From contig JAPTHN010000004.1 of assembly GCA_026936325.1 (NCBI GenBank), positions 33,225,910-33,289,909 of the forward strand: a stretch of 64,000 nt of DNA. The letters are read 5' to 3'. Within the stretch, counting starts at the first letter, position 1. The number at the start of each line of letters is the position of its first letter. This DNA comes from Platynereis dumerilii. Taxonomy: Eukaryota > Annelida > Polychaeta > Phyllodocida > Nereididae. Below are positions 45,263 to 55,639 of this stretch, piece after piece. The notes below the pieces were generated by a model. That model was not told the DNA's origin. It was given only the letters and a program-made list of their open reading frames with translations, and searched no databases. Made by a program: the position numbers and the translations under genes.

Positions 45263-47511
45263 GGACAAGAAGCCCTAATCACTGATTGCGCAAAGCCTAA
45301 AACCTATTCCTGAGGTCTAAGCGATGTTAAAAAGAGAGGATTTCAAATTGAATCACCGAAGAATAAGAAGAAGTATTAGCTTTCCTTAAAAATAAAACAT
45401 GCCAACACACCACCACCCACACACGACCAACATTTCTTCAAAGTACCCAGGACACTGTCAATCTCAGTGCATTTCACATATTTCATCTGTTCCCTCACAA
45501 ATACCGTGCACTGATATTTCAGTGCAAACCTATTCTAGGGAGTAATTGAGTTTTTCTTTAACTTATTGCACTCAATAGAATGCACTTTGTGTCTTTACAT
45601 ATTTTTAAAGCCTTTTTATACACAGTTTAGATAAGTTGATATTTTTAATTTGGGGTTAGACAAAAGAATGGCGTTGAAATTAATTTCTGTTCTCAGGTAC
45701 ACTGCCCACTTTTATCTGTAGCCTACACCTGATACTGTTCGTATAAATTGTGTTTGTTTTCCCACTATTTTAAAATGGCTTGATACTCGTGAACTTTAGC
45801 AGATAAATTATCATCAATATATTGCTAAATGATCCGTAATATAGTTTCTAGAAAATGTATGGAAAAACAATGCCATATGGTCTCCCAGAAGTGGCCTTTC
45901 AGTCACCATTGCTGAAAAATGCACTGCAACCAGTCAAATTTTAAACTATCTACTCAAGCTGATATCAGTACTTTCAAAAGTACAAATTTCATTGCGCTTT
46001 TCTCACGTAAGACTATTAATAATAGCAAACCGGTCTCAATTTAGAGAAAAAGGTTATTTGAATAAGAGATTTACATTTAAATGTGTATATTTGATATGAT
46101 CATTGTACAGTATTAATTAGTGAGACGGCCTTCTGGAGGATAGAAAATGTTACTGATGAATAGAACCAAGTACATGCGAAGGAAAATTCACTTCATCAAA
46201 AGTTAGTTTGAGTTTCGCAATGAAAAAATTTTGGTGAAGGATAATATGAATCTTGAGCCTTGTTTTGTGCACTCGTTTAATTCTATTTTTTGGTTTTCAT
46301 ACATCTGCGTTTGAATCGATTTGCCTTCCAATCATCAAGCATCATGAACTTACTTTTTGAAGTGTTTTTTTAATATAGGCTATATGGCTACTTATTCGTG
46401 GGAGACCAAACATTTACATTGGAATTTAAATATGAGGATACAGACTGCCCATCCTGTGGTCGGACTACATTTTACAGAAGTGATTACAAGAGCTTAATCG
46501 AACTTTGTTCACTGAAGGTCAAAAGATGCCGTTCAGCACCTCGGTCTAATCATCTCACACTGAATATTTTCAGCACAATCCCACCTTGCTCTCTTGGCTT
46601 GCTCCACAGGTTTCTATGAACTCTTGTTCCTTCAAGCAGATCTTGTACTTTTTAGTGATAAATTAAATCTACTCTTTGTCTGATCTTACTATCAACTCTT
46701 TGCCTCCCTGAATTTGGGAATTTTGCCAAAAATTTCGGTTTCTGTATAAGATCTGACAATGTGAGAGCCTTGATTCACAATAGTAAATAGTGATAATTCA
46801 TGAGCTGTATTGTTGAAAAGAGTTGTAATTAGAATATGTTTAATTCACACCGAAGTCAGTATCATTATCATCAGGGACAAAATAACATGAATGAATAACA
46901 TCAAGCGGGAATTATTAAATCATTCCAATCCATGATCTTTGTGGAATTGTAGATTTTTGTCCCTTTGAAAATTGCACTTCATGAGTGATTCAAGGAGACC
47001 CCGAGTCATAATTTTGTATGCTGCTTGTTAGTGACTGACAAGTTCACTAAAGGATCACAAATCTGATTTTCACTTTTTAAAAAATCATGATGCATTTCAT
47101 CTGAAGTTTGAGGGAAAATTAGAATCCAAGAGACCGAAAGTAAATTCAAAATCTAAAATGACATAAAAATTGACAGAAGTGTATACTTTTTTGCCTTTTT
47201 AAAAAGCATGATCATGCTCTTCAATTTATAAATACCTTGTCTTTTAAAATGCCATTCGAAAAAGTGAATAAGTATACTACTTAGAAAAAATACATGTTAG
47301 TTTACTGAGTGGTTGTAAAAAATTAAGTAAAAAGTTTCTGCAAACAGTCTCCCTTTACTATGAAAATGGAATTGAAATTTGCTTTTAGTGAGAATCAAGA
47401 CAGTGTAAGCAACTGTCTTAAATTTGTGTCAATGTCTTTCACTTAGTCGTGTCTTCTGTTTCTGTATTACTATGGTGTGAACTGATTTGAAAGCAGTGAG
47501 GCCATCAAATA
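45263..47511. other. No gene recognised
   Basis: Unique-looking AT-rich DNA. The frame at 46398-46619 includes a CPSCGRTTFYR stretch but has no domain, partner exon or homologous structure that I can support. Confidence 0.35.
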
Positions 47512-48553
47512 GGGGAGACCGGGGCTGGTTGTCACAGGGGCAGGTTGTCACACTTTTTCTTGCATTGAACTATGGAGTTACGCAGCTCAACCAATCATTG
47601 TTTTTTGCTTTTATAATCCACTGGAGTATTTTTGAAAAATCTTGACCCCTGGAAGAGAGTTTGGTAGACACACGGTCTATTAAAAATTTTCGGTCACAAA
47701 AAGCAAATTTTTACCTGCAACTTGCATGTCATTCTACTCATTAACAAATAGTTGTTGAAAAAGGTAAAGTTTATACACATACCATGTAAACAAATCTTTA
47801 AATAATGATAGGAAGAAATAGTGAAAAATATGATAAGAACAGCCTTGGTCGCCCGTTTTTTTCATTTTCATCAGTCGGGGCAGGTTGTCACAAAAAGACG
47901 GGGCAGGTTGTCACACTTTTTGGAGCTGGTTGTTACCCATTAGGACCAGTCTTTTAAACCAAAAAAACTATCACAAATATAAATTGGTGATTTATACATG
48001 CTATTTATGACTAAAGATGTATGCAGATATGGCATAGTGTCAAAGTAAATCGATTTCAAATTTATAAAGAAAATTTCTTTAAAAAATTGTGATTTTCCTC
48101 CTCCTGATCAGAATGCTTTTCTGCTTCTTGGTAAGCCTTCATTTGTAGCACCCTTGTACACAGTAGCATGTTTGATGAGGTCTGCACTGGACAAGCAGAG
48201 GATTCCTCATATGTCCAAAATAACTTGTTTTTAGTCAAAATCTGCCTTACGGAGTCCCAATTTTGGTGTCCAAGCTGATAACCAAAAGTGTGACAACCTG
48301 CCCCGAGAGTGTGACAACCTGCCCCGAAAGTGTGACAACCTGCCCCGAGTGCTGAATAAAAAAGAATGTCCCATAAGATGTCAAGATTTCGAATGATATA
48401 GATATATATTGATCAGATAGGTTTAAGTCACTCCCCTTTTAACATTCTTATAGATTTACAGTGCTCCTGCATGCCTTAAATAGAAATAGTAGCATATTTA
48501 AGTTCTACACAGTGTGACAACCTGCCCCTGTGACAACCAGCCCCGGTCTCCCC
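47512..48553. mobile_element. TA-flanked TIR element (1,042 bp) with nine internal copies of a 16-bp motif
   Basis: The ends are GGGGAGACCGGGGCTGGTTG and its exact reverse complement, flanked by TA on both sides (47510-47511, 48554-48555). The motif GGGGC[AT]GGTTGTCACA occurs forward at 47521, 47537, 47877 and 47900, and reversed at 48289, 48310, 48331, 48513 and 48529. All forward copies lie in the left half and all reversed ones in the right half. There is no transposase frame, so it is probably a non-autonomous element whose motif copies serve as protein-binding sites (inference). Confidence 0.88.
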
Positions 48554-49132
48554 TAGCCTTTTTTAAATTAAGAAATTTGAATTTATGTAATGCTGCCCGA
48601 AGGTAGTCGGTGTCAACATAAAAACCATTTATGAATAGGTCACGTTTTCAGACACAAGACAATATAAAAATGATTCTTCTTGGAGGAAAATAGTAGCCTC
48701 TGAGCAGTGTGACTAGCAATTTTATCTGCTTAGGAAACACTCCCCCAAGCTGGAAATTAAGAAGTTGATGACGCAGTGGGAACTTTTTGCTGGTGTGCGG
48801 TCCTAACGTAAAATTGTAAATCACAGCAAACTGGTCACAAAATAGGTAAAAATAGCTTTTGTCACAAGTCATGTATGATTAGCCCAATAACACCAAAGAA
48901 AGCATACCCAGAGAATAATCAACTCTTGAGGGACAATAACCTTTATGAAATGTGTACTTCATGAGAAGTGATAGCTTTTGCGTCTGCTTCTGCCAGATAC
49001 TTGATGCAGTCAACTGGTTTACTATTATATCAAGGCAACAAGTCTGCTGAGAATGTAGGGATAGACAAATAGTAGAATAAAGACAGGTTAGAGAGTGCAG
49101 TGTATTCACAGTACTTGATAGAAACAGAGTGC
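48554..49132. other. No gene recognised
   Basis: Two minus-strand frames (48648-48872, 48879-49109) have no recognisable features. Confidence 0.4.
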
Positions 49133-50295
49133 CACTGTAAGAAATGAACGTGTTTTTCTGGCTAAAAGAACTGTAAATTTATTGTTATTTCAGCAGTATT
49201 TTTTTAATACAAACTTTGTCTGGGAATTTACAGTTCTTTGTCAGTTACAAAATGGCTCCAAGATAAATTTACTGCAACATGTCATTTAACATTCAGTCCA
49301 CCTTAATGAACAATTAGTTCAACCGTTAATTTACGGGCAACTTGTAATATGCAGACAAAACATTTGAATTGGCCAAACAATCAATACACCTGGTAAGATT
49401 AGGAACTATAAACAAGAGATTGCATGGACTTCAACCACGGAACATGTGGTGCCATCTATAACATATGCTTAACACAGCTGTTAATCAAACTTAATTTATA
49501 ACTTATCTGAAGGTAAGGGAACATCCTCATTTATATTATCTTAAGATGCTGTCATTATGCAAAAGTTATAATATCTATATGTGACATTGACATTTGTGTG
49601 AGTCTTATGATGTGATCTAAAGAATGACACTATTAAAACCAAAATAACCCAAGCGCAGTCTGCATCAATAAAACATACTTCGATAAACTTGACACCTGGT
49701 TCTCTTAAAAAATATCCATCAATTTTATGGTTTGTGAGCAAATGTGTGTGAATTAATTGCTGGGTATAATTGATGGACTTACTTCCCTGCTGTCAAGCAA
49801 GAGATGAGCAAGGCCGAGCCTGGAGTCAGTGGCTCTCTCACTCTCTCAGCTGATTCCAGCTTCGGTACAGCTATGCGACAGTTAAATCACGTGCTTAGTC
49901 TGTTGTTTCACACTTGTGCAAAAGTAAGAATAACATAATTATACTATCCGTATTTTTACAGTAGATTCTACAGCTCCTTGTATTCTATACATTCAATATC
50001 TGACAGTTGATATAACTGTAAAATATAGTACTTTAAATAAACTGTTATCGTTATAGCATGGTTGGACCTGTAGGGGGTATTATGACGATGGAATGGAGGT
50101 TGGAGATATTTTATATATTTACATTATACCGTAATATGACTTTGTTGAATCCGCAAAATTACAGTTCAATGTACCAATCTGGATTTTACGGTTCATTATC
50201 CTGTTCAGGTTCATTAGTACTTTTACAGTTCTTAAACCTGGAACAAAGTTGCCAGTTAATTTAACTGTAAAATTTAACGGGAATTTTTTGCAGTG
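49133..50295. mobile_element. TIR element rich in ACTGTAAA motifs, containing a captured LINE piece
   Basis: Ends are CACTGTAAGAAATGAACGT on the left and, reversed, CACTGCAAAAAATTCCCGTT on the right. ACTGTAAAT/TTTACAGTT motifs recur inside. At 50047-50112 it holds a 66-bp segment identical to 50455-50520 of the LINE fragment just outside. The outer boundaries are moderately certain. Confidence 0.55.
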
Positions 50296-50312
50296 TGAGC
50301 AGTATAAGGTGG

Positions 50313-50600
50313 TTATATTGTATTGAATTTTGATAGTTTATTTTTAAAGCTATCGAGAGTTGAAGATTTTACAATGGATGATGGTAAATTGTTCCACTCT
50401 CTTGCTGTGTTTGGAAAAAAGGAATTCAGATGGTAGCTGGCAGTGGAGTCGGGAATCGTTATAGCATGGTTGGACCTGTAGGGGGTATTATGACGATGGA
50501 ATGGAGGTTGGAGATATTTTGGTAGTTTTACGTTTACCAGACCATTTATCATTTTATAGCTGATGATGTGTCAAAGTGAAGTGGTCATCTCTTTCCCCAT
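50313..50600 (-). mobile_element. LINE fragment, C-terminal end of reverse-transcriptase ORF
   Basis: The minus-strand frame ending at 50313 reads KYLQPPFHRHNTPYRSNHAI ... YHLNSFFPNTAREWNNLPSS ... LDSFKNKLSKF. This matches the well-known tail of non-LTR retrotransposon ORF2 proteins (SFFP-x-x-x-x-WN-x-LP...F-K-x-x-L). The open frame spans 50552-50313. One in-frame TGA lies about 20 codons upstream of its first ATG, and the rest of the element is missing. Confidence 0.8.
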
Positions 50601-51124
50601 AACAAGTATACCAGCTGTAATTTTTTCACCCCGATTATTGATTGTCAAAAAGATCTTCTTTTGACTTGACATCAGAATTAATTTATTTCAAATAGCTCGA
50701 AATGTCATAGATATTTGACAGCTGAAGAAACTACTTACATATAACACTGTTTTCCATATTTCTGTCAAAAAATATCCCACTCTATTATGACACAAATATA
50801 GAAATGAATATACACTCAAAATATGTGAATATCTAAATAGCATTTTATAGACTTTCACTTAAACATGTCCATATAAATGGAATATTTGTTTATATATGGA
50901 GGCAAAGTGTTTTCCTTTCTCAAATAAAACTTTGAATGGAATTTTTCTTGAATTTTTTCAGTTTTCACAACTCTTTCATATTACATTGAAAGTCGTGTCT
51001 TTATATTTATTTTATGATATAAGAAATATGTTTGACCGACTGAGATTAAAATGTGGGATAGGGTTATATATATGAAGTGATATGCTGATTGAACTGAAAG
51101 GTGAATAGATTGATAGATAAAGGT

Positions 51125-51156
51125 AGATATGGATAGATAGATAGATAGACAGATAG
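51125..51156. repeat. (GATA)n microsatellite
   Basis: About 30 bp of GATA/GACA units directly beside the TIR of the element at 51157. Confidence 0.7.
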
Positions 51157-52232
51157 ACACTGAAAAAAAGGTTTGTGTAAATAAAAAACCCAGACAAAAC
51201 GAATGTTAGCTGGTGTCCATCCAACATGTTATGTATATCAGACAGGCTTTTCTGTGAAATAGGCAAAGGAATTGTCAATCCTGATCAATCTTTTGTGTGA
51301 TTTGATGAATGAAATGTCAAAAATATACATTTCTTTTGTCTGAATTTACACTAAAACCTTGGATGGACACCAGTTGGAATTACAGTCCACGTCATATATT
51401 TACGTGGAATCCCAAGTTCTTTTCTATGCTGTTGAACTGTGATGTCAGAGACAACTCTATTCTCTAACATTGCAATATATGTAAAATTACTGCAAGCTGT
51501 GATGTCATTTTAAACTGGGTCAGATTCCCAAGCTTCTAGCCAATGTGAATCCACCTGAACTGAGCATCACAGTTTCAACACAGTGTCAGATAAGCATTTT
51601 ATTAGGGATAGCCCCTGCAACCACATCATCACAACCTGATAGGCCGACAGAAAAGTATGCATCACAGTTCGAACATTGATATATTGAACAGAAACATTAC
51701 ATTTGTGATCCCTATGATTTATCACAGCAATCACCTGTCTAATCCAACCGAATGGCAGCTTCCTCAGCAATTACAGTAGACAACTGTTATAATCCCCAAA
51801 GAGTTGTTTGATTAGTCTACAAACTTGCTAATGTACAACTTTAAACTTTGATGGAACATTCTATAATTAGCAAAAGGCTTGGACAATTTTTATAAACACA
51901 TGGATTATGTGATTGATTTATATTTGTTCTGGCAGCCCATTGGATGACAAGCTGTGATGTTTCCCAGACCCAATTTTCACTCTGACATTGATCTGAAACT
52001 TTGAGGCTCAGTTAAGGGGGATTCATATAGGCTAGAAGCTGGAGAATCTGACCCAGTTTAAAATGACATCACAGCTTGTAGTTCTTTACGTTATATTGCA
52101 ATGCAAGAGAATGGAGTCATCTCTGACTTCACAGTTCAACAGCATAGAAAAGAACTTCAGATTCAACATAAATATCATAAATATGATGAGGACTGTAATT
52201 TTTGTCCGTTTCACACAAACCTTTTCTTGTGT
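51157..52232. mobile_element. TIR/foldback element, about 1,076 bp
   Basis: Ends ACACTGAAAAAAAGGTTTGT and the mirror ACACAAACCTTTTCTTGTGT, with subterminal arms at about 51373-51550 and 52028-52204 (TTCTTTTCTATGCTGTTGAA, TGATGTCATTTTAAACTGGG) that are reverse complements. Its left end is shared with 18633-18880. Frames running out of its right side are not supported as genes. Confidence 0.7.
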
Positions 52233-52292
52233 ATCGCAGAGATACACAGATATTTTCAAAGCAATACTTTTTGACATAAATATAGATCAGAC

Positions 52293-52659
52293 ACATGTTA
52301 TTCTCAGATATTCACTTAAACACTTAAGCATCTGTAGGACAGGATCTAACCAGTCTCAAACATATGACAAGGTTTCTGGAGGTGCTCGGACTTGGCTGTT
52401 TCTGCCTGTCAAAAATGAACTTGCAGTGATCACCAATATTTTGCATTTCTCAAACACATGAAACCTAGTCCTATCCCATAGTATAGTGCTTTGGGGTTAT
52501 CTCATATATTAAATTTAAAAATCGAGATAATTTAAACCCCCGTAAATGGTAACACATTTCTTTTTCCTTTCCTTAAAATAAACCGAACATGTTATTCTCA
52601 GATATTCACAACAAAAACTTAGCATCTGTAGGACATGATCTAACCAGTCTCAAACATAT
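52293..52659. repeat. Direct repeat of about 73 bp, 294 bp apart
   Basis: Copies at 52293-52365 and 52587-52659 share ACATGTTATTCTCAGATATT, AGCATCTGTAGGACA and GATCTAACCAGTCTCAAACA. They differ at a few bases. Confidence 0.75.
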
Positions 52660-53154
52660 ATTATAACACATAACTTACCAGACTTGCATGTAACAAATTT
52701 GTTTTAAAAAGTTTTCTAAAGTACCTTAAAGGAAGTCAACCTAACAAAAACTGTTTCATGTAGAAAATTGCTTTCTTTATGTAGACAAAAATCATAGAAT
52801 AGACAAATAATTATATCCAATTATCCAGTACATTTCACGAGCTTGTAAGTTTGAAGACACCAACATTTTGACCTGTGCTCTTACTCACGAAGGAGAGATA
52901 TGTAGGTAACTAGTATGTTATATATAATATACACAATAATATAAATAAAAAGAGTATGATATATTATCTTGAAGACTAGGTAGTCGGTATGGAGACATAC
53001 AGGTTTTTTCCATTATATTATTTTGTCAAATATAACATCATGTTATGTAGACATTCTTGGTTAAGCCTTGAAGATTAAAGATAAGAAAGGGGGAGGGGGT
53101 GTATAATTAGGCCTACACATTCTTAAATATATGAAAGAAATGTTTAGGTCAGAC

Positions 53155-53374
53155 TTAAGGCCGCACATAATTGATCTTTAGCTTCGCGGATTGCTCTCAA
53201 GGCCCTTTTTCTAGGGTCGGTCGGTAGGACAATAAAAAAAAAAGGTGAAAAAATAAAAATTTATAATGTCAAAAAAAGAAACTTTTTTTTTTTTCCCTTT
53301 TTTTTTAATCCATCGGCAGTAAATCTATTGTGTCGGCGGGTCCGCGAAGCTAAGAATCAATTATGTGTGGCCTA
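53155..53374. mobile_element. TIR element, about 220 bp
   Basis: Inverted ends of about 36 bp: CCGCACATAATTGATCTTTA on the left, and on the right the mirror of CCACACATAATTGATTCTTA, both continuing GCTTCGCGGA. The centre is A/T homopolymer runs. Confidence 0.8.
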
Positions 53375-53452
53375 ATGGATTATGAGACATGCATACCATA
53401 AAAAATATATTTCCCAAAATGTTTTACCCATTTGATTTGGAGACCACAGTAC

Positions 53453-53823
53453 TAGTGATGCACACTGGACCGCCTTGGACCGGTCCGGTCCGTGGTCCAA
53501 CCCTGGACCACCAATATACGGGACCACCTACAAAAAACCGGTCCAGTGTTGGACCGGACTGGTCAAGTGCCGGTCCGGACCGGTCCAGTGATTTTTCATG
53601 TCATGAAGAGTGTCGCATGAATTTTGTCATATCTAAAAATGAAATTTACGTCATGCAGCTTGTTTTCACCCTCATTTTATCATAATTTTTGAAATGCCGA
53701 TGGACCGCTTCTGGACCGGTCCAGCAACAAAATCGGAACACCTCATCCTGGACCAGACCAGGACCGGACCACTTTTGTAAATACCGGACCACCCTCTAAA
53801 AGGTGGTCCGGTCTGCATCACTA
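53453..53823. mobile_element. hAT-type MITE with 8-bp target duplication, GGTCC-rich
   Basis: Ends TAGTGATGCA/TGCATCACTA with an exact 8-bp direct repeat, CACAGTAC, at 53445-53452 and 53824-53831. The inside is full of GGACC/GGTCC units in both orientations, which makes an open frame with repeated Gly-Pro residues that is not a gene. Confidence 0.88.
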
Positions 53824-53831
53824 CACAGTAC

Positions 53832-54789
53832 CATCTGCGAGTAATCTTAAAATTGGGTCAAACTATGCAACTCAACTAAACTGCTTGTGGAAGCAACACT
53901 CTTAACGTAAAAGGTTCTTGAAGGTATATATAAAGCACCCACAGCTGAAAAAAGATTATCTTTTTAAGGGTTAAATTGAATTGAAAAGTTGCAATACTTG
54001 GTGGGAAGGCCTTATTATAGGACCCTATGCTCTCAATTGAGAGAAAGAGGTTCCATTGTGGGAGATCAGTGCAGATGGATTATCTAAGTGTTGTTTTTGT
54101 TTGCTGTTGAAACTTTAATCTTTTGGGGTTCCTTATCTGTACCAGCTTATAGAATCCTTGAAGGTTCCATTCAGAACCTTTTTGCTAAAGGTATGTATAA
54201 GGCCCTGGATCCGAACTAAGACAGGTAGGTAGGTATGCTCTACATGTATTTCATTTGATAAATACCAATATTATAGATCTTTTGTATTTAGGAAGAGTAA
54301 TTTACTTCATATACAGGTCTATATATATACTTCAACAAATATTAATTACAAATTTTACAAGAGGTTTGTATGGAATTGATCTAAAACAACACAAAAATTC
54401 ACGCAGCAATATTACACAATATTGATATGGCTGGCATCCAATAAAATCAAATCATTTCAAATGCCTTTTGGCAGCAAAATTGCACTAATTGATAGATCTG
54501 GTATTCTATTTACTCAAGCTAATATGACATGGTGACAGCAATATCATGTCAATATTGTCTTTTTTTGCAAATTATATACATTTGTAATCTCTTGTACATA
54601 TTATTGTCTTTCATTATTTTGAGACAAATAGCCATACCAACAGTGAATAGATGGAGGAAAAGTTTGATCACATATGGTTTTTAACTATTTAGCACAATTT
54701 TTACTTATTTTGTAAAATTTAGCTTAATGATATTGTGTTTTGAATAGGCTTAGAAGTTGATATGGATTCATATCCTGTGTTTATGCACT
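53832..54789. other. No gene recognised
   Basis: Around 53900-54210 the sequences AAAGGTTCTTGAAGGTATAT and GAACCTTTTTGCTAAAGGTA hint at an eroded TIR element, but I cannot fix its ends. Confidence 0.35.
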
Positions 54790-54950
54790 GATTAGGCCTA
54801 ATAACAGGCAATGAACATGGCAGCGAGGCGAGGAGCACTCTGGTCAAAAGATGAAACAGCCATCTTACATCGGTTTCCTGGATCGAGAATCAAACCCAGA
54901 TCCCAGAAGTTAGCAGTCCAACGTACTACCACTTAGTTAAGCTCCTTGTC
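54750..54950 (-). mobile_element. tRNA-derived SINE
   Basis: On the minus strand the head (near 54946-54880) reads GGAGCTTAACTAAGTGGTAG, then a D/anticodon-like part, then GGGTTTGATTCTCGATCC. These correspond to RNA polymerase III A-box and B-box regions of a tRNA. A non-tRNA body follows, ending near GCATAAACACAGGATATGAA. That tail recurs in part at about 23620-23690, supporting a dispersed family. Confidence 0.6.
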
Positions 54951-55639
54951 TTGCATTTTGAACAAAAAGAAATCTCTGGACAGCATTGTTACAAGTTAGT
55001 TACCTAAGATATTTGTATTTCAAACTTGGACCAATATTCAATGACAAATATTCACTTCACTTAAACACAATTAAATGATCACTCTCTGTGTGAATAACCA
55101 TAATTGACATTATCAAAATTAATGCTGTCTGTATGAGTACTAGTATGCAAAATGTCTTTGTGTTGAGTTTACTACATTGTCATTGACATAACCTTAAATT
55201 CGAGAATTAAAAAAATGGCTAAAATATACGACATCTGCACCGATAGCCTATGTATCGCCATTAATATTTCAGTGGCAACTCAGACATAATTGAATGTATC
55301 ATTAACAATACTCAGTATATGGCACATTAGTATCACAGCCTGAATAGTCTTCCCTGATTGTGAGGCACCTCTAATTAAATGAATAGACATCATTTCAAGT
55401 TCTTTGAGCAAACAAAAATATGGCTACCTGTCTTGCCTCAGTAAAATTATATACAGATTCCATGTAACAGGTCATCATTTCGACACGACCAAAAAAACTA
55501 TACATTATGGAAGAAATGATACAATGTCATTATTTCACACAGCATGGTTAGATTGTCGAACCGGTTATTCGATTTGTATGAATCAAAATTATCAGTATTT
55601 TAACACGAAATATTCCTACCTTAGAGACGAAACAGTCCA
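54951..55639. other. No gene recognised
   Basis: AT-rich, no clear repeat. A frame at 55404-55655 runs into the tandem array and shows no domain. Confidence 0.4.

Noticed and set aside
46398-46619. 73-codon frame with a CPSC motif
   Set aside because: A single CxxC is not enough. No second metal-binding pair, partner exon or family match could be seen.
52063-52461. 132-codon plus-strand open frame
   Set aside because: It begins inside the right arm of the foldback element at 51157-52232 and ends in a direct repeat. There is no recognisable domain.
53389-53685. 98-codon frame rich in Gly-Pro
   Set aside because: Lies across the end of the hAT MITE. The periodic residues come from GGTCC repeats.
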